Positions 26,602 to 34,023 of a stretch of 38,349 nt of DNA are shown in pieces. Every line of letters begins with the position of its first letter. Within the stretch, counting starts at the first letter, position 1. Below the pieces are notes generated by a model. It searched no databases. It was not told where the DNA came from and worked only from the letters and a program-made list of their open reading frames with translations. The DNA is from an uncultured Clostridia bacterium (lineage in GTDB: Bacteria; Bacillota; Clostridia; TANB77; CAG-508). The stretch is taken from positions 1 through 38,349 of the forward strand of contig CANRSD010000018.1 of assembly GCA_947642355.1 (NCBI GenBank), in the 5' to 3' direction. The position numbers and the translations under genes were made by a program.

Positions 26602-27123
26602 TTAATCATCTGGTCTTATCTCAAATGCGAAATAAGACTTATATGGCTTTAATTTACATTTTCCTTTAATTTCATTTGTTTCTTCATCCAGATAAACAAC
26701 TGGTTTTACTTCTTCTGTAGTCTCTGGGTCTATAATTGATATAGGTCTTTGTAAGTTTGGAGTATAATTAAATTCTTTATATACATTTTCTCCTTTTTCA
26801 GAGTAAATTGTATCGAATTTTACTGGCATAGGTTTTCTTGATATCCTAAGTCTGTTCTCTTCCATAATTCCAGTATTTACTACTACTTTGTCTTTTCCAA
26901 AGGATAAGATGACAAGCTGATTGCTATTTGCTGATGGCTCGTCAACAAAAAAAGTTTTCTTTTTATACTCTCCTGTTAATTCCTCCATATAATCTAATCT
27001 TTCTAACGTGTATTTGGGAGAGTCTTTTAGGTATTCTTTTTGTGTTTGATTAATTCTATAAATTACTGTGTTTACATTTTTTGGATCTGTTATGCTAAAA
27101 TGCTTTCCTTGGAAAGTCTCCAT
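26602..27123 (-). CDS. Unknown 173-residue protein, first gene of the virD4 operon
   Basis: This soluble protein begins METFQGKHFSITDPKNVNTV and is rich in beta strands and charged residues; no membrane segment or known motif. A GGGGTG ribosome site precedes it, and a consensus promoter lies about 100 bases upstream. It is co-transcribed with virD4. It may be a substrate-recognition or scaffold partner, inferred only from position. Confidence 0.75.
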   Translation of the reverse strand: METFQGKHFSITDPKNVNTVIYRINQTQKEYLKDSPKYTLERLDYMEELTGEYKKKTFFVDEPSANSNQLVILSFGKDKVVVNTGIMEENRLRISRKPMPVKFDTIYSEKGENVYKEFNYTPNLQRPISIIDPETTEEVKPVVYLDEETNEIKGKCKLKPYKSYFAFEIRPDD

Positions 27124-27223
27124 AATAGTACACCCCTTTTTTTCCTTTTATCCTATGTATAGTAGTTCATTTTGTAATGTATTTTGTACATAATATTTTT
27201 GTTTATTTTTACCACTATACTTG

Positions 27224-27252
27224 ATTATACTCTTTTTAAGGCTGATTGTCAA
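27224..27252 (-). promoter_or_regulatory. Consensus promoter of the virD4 operon
   Basis: TTGACA (27252-27247), 17-base spacer, TATAAT (27229-27224) on the minus strand: a perfect match to the housekeeping sigma consensus. It leaves a leader of about 95 bases. The rest of the gap 27253-27424 holds nothing else I can support. Confidence 0.85.
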
Positions 27253-27424
27253 TACATTTTCGTTTTTTGTTTTATGTTGACTGTATTTTATTTCCAGTTA
27301 TACCTTTATTAATATTACTATTTTTCTATTGTAGGTACAATTTAAAATACATTGTTTAAAATATAATTATTTATAATACTCTTAGGCATAAGTTTTACCC
27401 CTTATATATGTAAATAGATGGTGT

Positions 27425-28354
27425 TTATAGATTTTTGTTATTTTTATGGTTATTTGCTCTTGGGTTGAATTTTGATATTTCTTTTAATTTTTCATATATT
27501 TCTTTTTCTTTTTTGGTTAATTGTTTTGGAACCATTATTTTAATTGTTACTGTTAAATCTCCTCTTCCGCCTTTTCCATCTTTATATCCTTTAGATGGTA
27601 TTCTTAATTTTTCTCCACTTTCAATTCCAGCTGGTACAAAAACAGAAACTGTATCATCTATTCCTTCTATGTTTACTCTTGTTCCAAGTGCTGCTTCCCA
27701 TGGCGTTAATAAAAGCGATGTATACAGGTCATATCCTACTAATTCAAATTTTCCATTTTGCTCAATTTGAATTTTAATGAATAAATCACCATTTTTTCCA
27801 CCATTTTGACCTTGCTTTCCTTGTCCTATTAATCGTATTTTTTCATTATTCCTAATTCCAGCAGGAACTTTTATATTAAAAGTTTTCATACTTCCATTTA
27901 CTGTTCGTAAAGAAATTTTTTTATTTAATCCATAAAATGCTTCTTCTACTGTGATAGAAATGGCAGTTTCTATATTTTCTCCTTTTACTATTGGATTTTT
28001 TTTAGTCTTTTTATTGTCTTTTTGTTCTTCTTGTTTTATATTTCCAAAAAACATTTGAAAGAAATCGCTAAATATAGCATCTTTTGTACGTTTGCTTTCT
28101 TCGTAGTTTTGCTTTTTTCTTTTATTTCCAATGTGCATATTCCACATTCTATCATATCTTCTTTTTGCAACATGGTTTGATAATACACGATATGCTTCGT
28201 TAATATCTTTAAATCTTTCTTCTGCTATTTTATTTCCAACATTTACATCTGGATGATATTTTTTTGCTTGTTCACGATATGCTTGTTTTATTTCATCCAT
28301 TGTTATTTTGTTTGTTTCTAATTCTAATATTTTATAATAATCTTTAAAAATCAT
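27425..28354 (-). CDS. DnaJ-like co-chaperone without zinc finger (type II, CbpA-like)
   Basis: This 309-residue protein has an N-terminal J domain (about 5-70) with the HPD motif in YHPDVNVGN, a short charged linker instead of a zinc-finger region, and two C-terminal substrate-binding beta domains (about 128-295, with FNIKVPAGIR and VSVFVPAGIESG). It would stimulate Hsp70 ATPase activity. GGAGG precedes the start. No dnaK lies beside it, so it is probably an extra co-chaperone and not the main DnaJ. GGC GGA has CGGA out of phase and is read normally. Confidence 0.88.
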   Translation of the reverse strand: MIFKDYYKILELETNKITMDEIKQAYREQAKKYHPDVNVGNKIAEERFKDINEAYRVLSNHVAKRRYDRMWNMHIGNKRKKQNYEESKRTKDAIFSDFFQMFFGNIKQEEQKDNKKTKKNPIVKGENIETAISITVEEAFYGLNKKISLRTVNGSMKTFNIKVPAGIRNNEKIRLIGQGKQGQNGGKNGDLFIKIQIEQNGKFELVGYDLYTSLLLTPWEAALGTRVNIEGIDDTVSVFVPAGIESGEKLRIPSKGYKDGKGGRGDLTVTIKIMVPKQLTKKEKEIYEKLKEISKFNPRANNHKNNKNL

Positions 28355-28439
28355 TTCGACATCCTCCCATATATAAATGGCAAAATTATTATATCAAGAT
28401 TACTATTATTTTTCAATAGGATAACATAAAAAAATTTTA

Positions 28440-28468
28440 TTGCAATTTTATGTAAAGTATGTTAAAAT
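28440..28468 (+). promoter_or_regulatory. Promoter of the first small acidic orphan gene
   Basis: TTGCAA (28440-28445), 17-base spacer, TAAAAT (28463-28468), 48 bases before the start at 28516. Confidence 0.65.
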
Positions 28469-28515
28469 AAGTTTATGTAACCTAAGTGTTTTTTTCATTA
28501 CCAAGGAGGATTAGT

Positions 28516-28767
28516 ATGGAAAATTTGGCAACTTTTATAGGTAATGATGAATGGATATGGGATTTAGAAGATAAAATCATTAATGATGGTCTCATTATTT
28601 GCCTTATTAATATACCTATTTTAGAGGCACAAGATGAAGATACCAAAACTAAATCAGATGATTTTGGAAGTACAAGACCCATGCCAGATATTAAATGGAA
28701 TATAGCATTGCGTAGAGCTGGTGTAGAAGATGCTATATATTTTTCTAAGCAAGAGACTGCTTATTAG
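28516..28767 (+). CDS. Small acidic orphan protein (83 residues)
   Basis: It begins MENLATFIGNDEW. The start is set by AAGGAGGA directly upstream; an in-frame ATG at 28486 comes before that site. The sequence is acidic and compact, with a hydrophobic middle (GLIICLINIPIL, about 26-37). I do not recognise it. It has its own promoter and terminator and sits as an island on the plus strand, facing the housekeeping genes. Confidence 0.7.
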   Translation: MENLATFIGNDEWIWDLEDKIINDGLIICLINIPILEAQDEDTKTKSDDFGSTRPMPDIKWNIALRRAGVEDAIYFSKQETAY

Positions 28768-28780
28768 AGCAGTCTTTTTA
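28754..28780 (+). terminator. Terminator of the first small orphan gene
   Basis: AGACTGCT (28754-28761) pairs with AGCAGTCT (28768-28775), followed by TTTT. The stem contains the stop codon in its loop. Confidence 0.8.
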
Positions 28781-28887
28781 TATGTTATTTTAGTAATATT
28801 TACGAAGTATCAGGTGATTAAAATTAAATCTACTCTTTTTTATTACGAAAGTCTTTGTAGTAATATTTAACACAATTCTACTTTTAT

Positions 28888-28916
28888 TTGAAAATTCATA
28901 TTAATTATGTTATACT
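28888..28916 (+). promoter_or_regulatory. Promoter of the second small acidic orphan gene
   Basis: TTGAAA (28888-28893), 17-base spacer, TATACT (28911-28916), 43 bases before the start at 28959. Confidence 0.7.
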
Positions 28917-28958
28917 ATGAATAACTTAAAAACATTATTTAATGAAAGGTGGATTCAC

Positions 28959-29201
28959 ATGTATGATTTTACAACATATGATTTTAAGCGTATTGAATCC
29001 GAATTACTTAAGTTTGCTAATGGTCTTATTTGTAAAAAATTAATAGATGATATTAATACAGTAAAAGATGATGATGGAGATTTTGAATTATCAATTCCTT
29101 CTCATGATCCTTTAGAGACCATACATTCTAGCCGTCCACCTCTTTCTGCTCAAGAGGCTTTAAATCTTTTAAATGCTATTATTGCGGAGGATGACGACTA
29201 A
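28959..29201 (+). CDS. Small acidic orphan protein (80 residues)
   Basis: It begins MYDFTTYDFKRIESELLKF and ends in AEDDD. AAAGGTGG precedes the ATG at 28959; an in-frame ATG at 28917 lacks a ribosome site. It is strongly acidic and predicted helical, with no membrane segment. It has the same layout as the gene before it (own promoter, own terminator), but the two are not clearly related in sequence. The GCG GAG here has CGG out of phase and is read normally. Confidence 0.7.
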   Translation: MYDFTTYDFKRIESELLKFANGLICKKLIDDINTVKDDDGDFELSIPSHDPLETIHSSRPPLSAQEALNLLNAIIAEDDD

Positions 29202-29214
29202 TTTAAGTAATTTT

Positions 29215-29257
29215 AAAAAAGGAATGAAACATGTTTTTTATGTTTCATTCCTTTTTT
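29215..29257. terminator. Bidirectional terminator, 18-bp perfect arms
   Basis: Arms 29215-29232 and 29240-29257 are exactly complementary with A- and T-runs at both ends, so it can end both the small plus-strand gene and the convergent cell-wall operon. Confidence 0.88.
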
Positions 29258-29642
29258 AATAAGATATTTTGATTTCTACTTTGTTTTTATAAGATATTTG
29301 TTCTTCTAATTTAATTTGGTAATTTAATAAAATATCTACTATTTTTCCATTTTCTTTTTTTATTTTTATATTTTTTGTATAGATTATAATATTTATATCT
29401 CCATATTGCGTTTTTATATTTGATTTTGTGGTTTTATCTATTTCAAATATCATTTGTTCATTATTTTTATTAAGTATAATTTTTTCTTGTAATATTATTA
29501 TTTTATATTTTATTTTCTTATCTACAAATTCTATAATAGTTCCTTTTTCTAAAGTTTTTATTTCACCTTTTGTTTTTACTATTTGCTTTTCTTCTTGTTT
29601 TTCAATGGTTTGTACTGATTTTAATTCTACATTTATTTTCAT
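29256..29642 (-). CDS. DUF1934 beta-barrel protein (YwiB-like)
   Basis: This 128-residue protein is almost all beta strand with alternating Lys/Ile; it contains the family-like FEIDKTTKSNIKTQYGDINI and ends LNYQIKLEEQISYKNKVEIKI. DUF1934 proteins are lipocalin-like and often sit beside cell-wall or arginyl-tRNA synthetase genes; function unknown. It is the last gene of the yqeK-murF-ddl operon, 12 bases after ddl. Confidence 0.75.
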   Translation of the reverse strand: MKINVELKSVQTIEKQEEKQIVKTKGEIKTLEKGTIIEFVDKKIKYKIIILQEKIILNKNNEQMIFEIDKTTKSNIKTQYGDINIIIYTKNIKIKKENGKIVDILLNYQIKLEEQISYKNKVEIKISY

Positions 29643-29654
29643 ATTGTGTCTCCA

Positions 29655-30716
29655 TTATTTTTTTATTTCTAGCTCAATTAATTTGTCTAATAGTTCCTTG
29701 TATGTTATTCCTATTTGCTCAAATAATTTAGGATACATACTAATTGTTGTAAATCCTGGCATTGTATTTATTTCATTTATATAAATTTTATTTGTCTTGT
29801 TTTCTATAAAGAAATCTACTCTTGATAGTCCTTTTCCATCTATTGCTTTAAATGCTTTTATTGCTAAATCTCGAATTTTATTTGAAGTTTCTTTATCTAT
29901 ATCAGCTGGAATGACGGTTTTTGAAGATTGGTTCGTATATTTTGCATCAAAACTATAGTATTCTTCTGCAGATAATATCTCTCCTATAGGTGAGGTAAAT
30001 ATTTCTTTATTTCCTAATACAGCACATTCTACTTCTCTACCTGATATTCCTTGTTCTATTAATATTTTAGTATCGAATTGTGAAGCATTTATAATTGCTA
30101 TTTCTAGTTCCTGTTTATTGTTTGCTTTTTTTACACCAACACTAGAACCTGAGTTAGATGGTTTTACAAACATTGGGAAATTAAGATTTTCATTAACCTT
30201 TTCTATAATTTTGTCTAATTCCATTTGTTGTTCTAAAAAATCTGGATAAATATATGTATATTTATTATTTTGGGCTTTTATATATTCATATTTTGCTTGT
30301 GGAATTTTAGCTTTTTCAAATATTATTTTAGTATATACTTTATCCATTCCTATACTAGATGAAAGTATTCCACATCCAACATAAGCAAGATTTATCATTT
30401 TAAATAATCCTTGTATGCTTCCATCTTCTCCTCCAAGCCCATGTAATACTGGAAATGCAATATCCATTTGTTTTAAGTATTCTATAATGTTATCAATTTT
30501 TTCTAATTGTTGTATAGTACTTTTTATTGAAACTACTTTTATCTCATTTACTGGTTTTGTATATTTATACCAATTTCCCTGTTTATCTATATATGTTGGA
30601 AAAATTTCATATTTTTCTTTATTTAATTTTTCTATTACTGATGTTCCAGATACAATAGATACATCATGTTCTGTTGATATTCCTCCAAAAATAACACATA
30701 CTTTTATTTTTTCCAT
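29655..30716 (-). CDS. ddl: D-alanine--D-alanine ligase
   Basis: This 353-residue ATP-grasp enzyme joins two D-Ala for the peptidoglycan precursor. FGGISTEHDVSIVSG (10-24) is the N-terminal signature; FVKPSNSGSSVGVKKA is the ATP-grasp loop; the metal-binding end is INEINTMPGFTTISMYP. The start at 30716 follows GAGGAGG; an upstream ATG at 30731 is inside that site's reach. It follows murF after 17 bases, so it supplies D-Ala-D-Ala to MurF within one operon. It also makes the substrate later trimmed by the two carboxypeptidases of the window. Confidence 0.95.
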   Translation of the reverse strand: MEKIKVCVIFGGISTEHDVSIVSGTSVIEKLNKEKYEIFPTYIDKQGNWYKYTKPVNEIKVVSIKSTIQQLEKIDNIIEYLKQMDIAFPVLHGLGGEDGSIQGLFKMINLAYVGCGILSSSIGMDKVYTKIIFEKAKIPQAKYEYIKAQNNKYTYIYPDFLEQQMELDKIIEKVNENLNFPMFVKPSNSGSSVGVKKANNKQELEIAIINASQFDTKILIEQGISGREVECAVLGNKEIFTSPIGEILSAEEYYSFDAKYTNQSSKTVIPADIDKETSNKIRDLAIKAFKAIDGKGLSRVDFFIENKTNKIYINEINTMPGFTTISMYPKLFEQIGITYKELLDKLIELEIKK

Positions 30717-30733
30717 ATGCTTCCTCCTCATTT

Positions 30734-32128
30734 TTATACTTTCAAAGAATCTACAATTTTATTAAAATTCATACTATTAGAAGCTTTTACTAAAATAGCA
30801 TCTCCTATTTTTATTTCATTTTTTATAAATTTTATTGCTTGTTCTATATTTTCTAATTGATTAATTTTCTCTTTTTGCATTCCTTGTTTTATTGCTTGTT
30901 TTGCAATGTTTTTTGCTTCTTTACCAACAGTTATTAATAAATCAATTTTATTTTTTACAATTTCGTCTCCTACTTTTTCATGTAATGTTTTTGAATATTC
31001 TCCTAATTCTAACATATCTCCTAATATTGCAATTTTTCTTTTTTCTTTCATTTTAGAAAGTACTTGTATACTTGCTTTCATAGAATCAAAATTGGCATTA
31101 TAACAGTCGTTTATAATTTTAATACCTTTTTGTTGATTTTCTATTATTTCCATCCTATTTTTTGAAAGTTTAAATTCTTTTATGCCTGTTATTATATTTT
31201 CTTTTGTGATGTTTAGACTAATTCCTACACATATTGCACATAAACTGTTGTATATAAAGTGTATACCACTTACTCCTACATTTACTTGTGTTTTGCTATC
31301 ATAGATATTTGTTATAAAAGTACTTTCATTAGTTTTTAAGTTAATATTTTTTGCCATTATTTTACTACTATTTTCTATTCCAAAGTCCATAATTTTGTAT
31401 TCTTTGTTTTTTTGTTTCCAAATATGTAATAAGTCATTATCATTATTTATAATTACTGTTCCATTTTTTTGTAGTCCTTCTAATATTTCTAATTTGGCTT
31501 TTAAAATATTTTGTCTTGAACCAAGATTTCCAATATGTGCTGTTCCTACATTTGTAATAACACATATTGTAGGTTTTGCTATATTTGTTAGTGTTCTAAT
31601 TTCTCCAGAATTATTCATTCCCATTTCTACTACTAATGCTGTATGATTTTCTAATCCTAAAACTGTTAATGGTAATCCAATATGATTGTTATAGTTTCCT
31701 TTTGTGCTTTGTACTTTATAAGATGTTTTTACAACACTTGCTATCATATCTTTTGTACTTGTTTTTCCCACACTACCAGTTATTGCAATGACTGGTATAT
31801 CATATAAACTACGTTTATAACTTGCAAGTTCTTGCAAAGCTTTTATTGTATCTTTTACAAGAATAATTGTAGTATTTGGATATTTTTTACTTATTTGTTC
31901 TAATGGATTTTTAACTTCTTCTAATATGCATATTTTAGCTCCTTTTTTTAAAGCTTCTTCATAAAGTAAGTTTCCATTAAAATTATCACCTTTAATTCCT
32001 ACATATGTATCACCTAAATTTATTTGTCTTGTATCTTTTGAAAAATGCTCACAAGTTTGGTCTTCATCTCCATAAATCAATTTTCCTTTGCATATTTTTA
32101 TAATGTCTTTTACTTTTAATTGTTTCAT
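30734..32128 (-). CDS. murF: UDP-N-acetylmuramoyl-tripeptide--D-alanyl-D-alanine ligase
   Basis: This 464-residue Mur ligase adds D-Ala-D-Ala to the UDP-MurNAc-tripeptide in the cytoplasm. P-loop AITGSVGKTSTKDM (about 114-127), central VVEMGMNNSGEI, and the C-terminal domain opening NDCYNANFDSMKASI and AILGDMLELG are all typical. AAGGAG precedes the start. It is second in the operon after yqeK and directly before ddl. Confidence 0.95.
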   Translation of the reverse strand: MKQLKVKDIIKICKGKLIYGDEDQTCEHFSKDTRQINLGDTYVGIKGDNFNGNLLYEEALKKGAKICILEEVKNPLEQISKKYPNTTIILVKDTIKALQELASYKRSLYDIPVIAITGSVGKTSTKDMIASVVKTSYKVQSTKGNYNNHIGLPLTVLGLENHTALVVEMGMNNSGEIRTLTNIAKPTICVITNVGTAHIGNLGSRQNILKAKLEILEGLQKNGTVIINNDNDLLHIWKQKNKEYKIMDFGIENSSKIMAKNINLKTNESTFITNIYDSKTQVNVGVSGIHFIYNSLCAICVGISLNITKENIITGIKEFKLSKNRMEIIENQQKGIKIINDCYNANFDSMKASIQVLSKMKEKRKIAILGDMLELGEYSKTLHEKVGDEIVKNKIDLLITVGKEAKNIAKQAIKQGMQKEKINQLENIEQAIKFIKNEIKIGDAILVKASNSMNFNKIVDSLKV

Positions 32129-32157
32129 GTCTTCTCCTTTATATATATTTTTATTTT

Positions 32158-32730
32158 TTATTTTTTATTCATTTTTTGCCAGATTAACTTATTTAACAAA
32201 TTAATAGTGTCTGGATGTATTAAACTATTCTTTTTTAAGCTATATTGTATCATATATTTTGCTATATATAATACTCCTTCATCTAAATTGTTGTTACTTA
32301 TTTTAACTGCTTCTTCTAAATTTATTTTTGTTCTTGTTTCATCTGTTTTATCTGCTATATATATAATTTTGTCCATTGTATTCATATTTGTATTTCCTAT
32401 TGTATGGTATAAAATTGCTTGTGCCATATTATTGGTAAATCCAAATTTTTTTATAGAAATATCTGCTCCTATTTTTGAATGCCATAATTCTTGTTGTTTT
32501 TTTTCTATATCATCAAATATAATATTATTGTTTTTTATATACTTTATTGCTTCTTGTTTAGACATTTCTTTTGCAATATCATGTGCTATTCCGATTTTTC
32601 TTGCTGTTTCTATGTCTTGTTCATAGATACCTGCAAGTTCTGCTGCTCTTTTTGCTACTCCACATGAATGTAAAAATCTCTTTTCAGATAATACTTTTTT
32701 TGCTTGTTCCTTTATTTTTTCAAAATCCAT
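32158..32730 (-). CDS. yqeK: YqeK-type HD hydrolase (symmetrical diadenosine tetraphosphatase)
   Basis: This 190-residue HD-domain protein has metal-binding motifs RFLHSCGVAKRA, IAHDIAKE, LWHSKIGA and IYIADKTDETR in the YqeK order. Family members split Ap4A into two ADP. The start at 32730 (MDFEKIKEQ) is placed by AAAGGTG; a longer in-frame start at 32799 has no ribosome site. First gene of the operon with murF. ATC GGA has CGGA out of phase and is read normally. Confidence 0.88.
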   Translation of the reverse strand: MDFEKIKEQAKKVLSEKRFLHSCGVAKRAAELAGIYEQDIETARKIGIAHDIAKEMSKQEAIKYIKNNNIIFDDIEKKQQELWHSKIGADISIKKFGFTNNMAQAILYHTIGNTNMNTMDKIIYIADKTDETRTKINLEEAVKISNNNLDEGVLYIAKYMIQYSLKKNSLIHPDTINLLNKLIWQKMNKK

Positions 32731-32851
32731 TTTTTTCACCTTTAAATTTTTATTTTGTATTAGTATATACCTAATTTTTATATTCGTAAAGGGACACATG
32801 AGTCTTTATATTAGTAATTTTTATTTATAATATAAATTTATCTTCTATATA

Positions 32852-32898
32852 ATAAAATAAATTGCTTTAGATTTAAAGTCTAAAACAATTTATTTTAT
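32852..32898 (-). terminator. Terminator of the pilin/Big-2 gene
   Basis: Arms 32852-32864 and 32886-32898 pair perfectly (13 bp) and an inner TTTAGA/TCTAAA extends the stem. It follows the stop at 32921. Confidence 0.75.
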
Positions 32899-33841
32899 GT
32901 TATAAAGTCATAATTAATATTTAAATATCTTTTTTTACTAAATAAATTTCGTATATATAAAAATCTGCTACTGTTTCTATATTACTTAAATATTCACCAA
33001 TATGCATTTTTATATCTAAATATGCCATTTCATTACATGTGGTATTATCAAAATAAATGTAATTATTTTCTCTAACAATACGTTTTAAGTCTTCACCTGA
33101 AATAAGTCCATAAAAATTACATGTTCTTTCTTGAGTTGTAGCAACATTCCACCATGGTTTTATACCAGTATATTCACTTTTTTGATTTATTCCTACACCT
33201 TTATATTTCGAAAAATCAATCTTATTTTTACTTAAAATATTAAGTATTTGTGATGCATCACCATGTCCCACATTAGAAAAATTACAATAGATATATTCTT
33301 CTTTAAAATGTGGTGCTCCAGATAATGTTCCTTGTGAACCACATATAGGATTATCAAATTCTATCATTGATTTTCCTCTATAATATATATATTCCCTATC
33401 TTCTACAATTAAATTACATGTTGCATATATCTTCTTTCCATCAATTGATTTGCATTCTATTGTTGTTTCACCACTTGAAACTGCTATAATGTTTCCATTA
33501 AAATCTATTGTTGCTATATTTTTATTTAATATATTCCACTTATACTGGTTTTTAGATATATTTTGTGTTATTACCTTTATTTGTGCTTTATTATCAATAT
33601 TTATATCTTGTTGTTGTGTTAATCCTAGAATAATTTCATTTTTATCTAATTCTAAATTGTTTATTTCATCATTTATTTCTATTTTTCCAAAACTTTCTTC
33701 TATTTTTGGTATATCTCTATTTATACTAAATTGCCATCCATCTACTATTACTATATCCTCATTTACTATCATTCCTTGTTCTTCTATTTTTTTTGTTAAA
33801 TATTCTTCTTTATTATAATCACTATTTGTTCTTTTTTCTGC

Positions 33842-33845
33842 ACCG
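33842..33845 (-). other. CGGT +1 shift site, pilin-like Gly52
   Basis: The frame reads ATG CGG TGC and stops seven codons after CGG. Skipping C33845 gives ATG GGT GCA GAA. It is the only site with T as the fourth base, so the signal is CGG and not CGGA. Confidence 0.85.
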
Positions 33846-33962
33846 CATATCTAATAATACTAGTTCTAATTTTTCTCTTGCTTTTGATTCTTCATATGCT
33901 ATTCCACTTTGTGTTGCTTTTTTTATTATTCCATTTTCTCCTATTGTTAAACTTAATACTAT

Positions 33963-33966
33963 TCCG
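33963..33966 (-). other. CGGA +1 shift site, pilin-like Gly12
   Basis: The frame reads TGT CGG AAT. Skipping C33966 gives TGT GGA ATA and the conserved Gly of the pilin helix. Confidence 0.85.
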
Positions 33967-33996
33967 ACATAATATTAACATTATTATTATTGTTAT

Positions 33997-34023
33997 CATA
34001 TTCTGTTATGACTATTTTTTTAT
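33997..34023. other. Inferred left junction of the recombinase element with the pilin gene
   Basis: Pilin similarity begins abruptly at the codons of 33999, and the recombinase stop is at 34026-34024. The exact attachment core cannot be seen because the other end of the element is outside the window. The core is probably only a few bases, as is usual for large serine recombinases. Confidence 0.5.

Larger units (their letters stand above)
32921..33999 (-). pseudogene. Type IV pilin-like/Big-2 surface protein, 5' end replaced by a mobile element; two CGG +1 shifts
   Basis: With two bases skipped this gives about 358 residues. The start MITIIIMLILC-GIVLSLTIG matches, residue for residue, the membrane helix of Clostridia pilin-like proteins (VITIIVLLILAG), but the leader with the GITL prepilin cleavage site is missing, because an in-frame TAA and the recombinase gene lie just upstream. 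No ribosome site precedes the ATG at 33999. Skipping C33966 gives Gly12 (LCGIVLS, then TIGENGIIKKA). Skipping C33845 gives Gly52 (LLDMGAEKRTNSDYN). The rest holds a Big-2 (Ig-like) domain (about 155-190, IATIDFNGNIIAVSSGETT) and an unknown C-terminal domain. It was probably a surface-displayed or filament protein before the insertion and is likely silent now. The shifts themselves follow the same rule as in intact genes. Confidence 0.75.
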
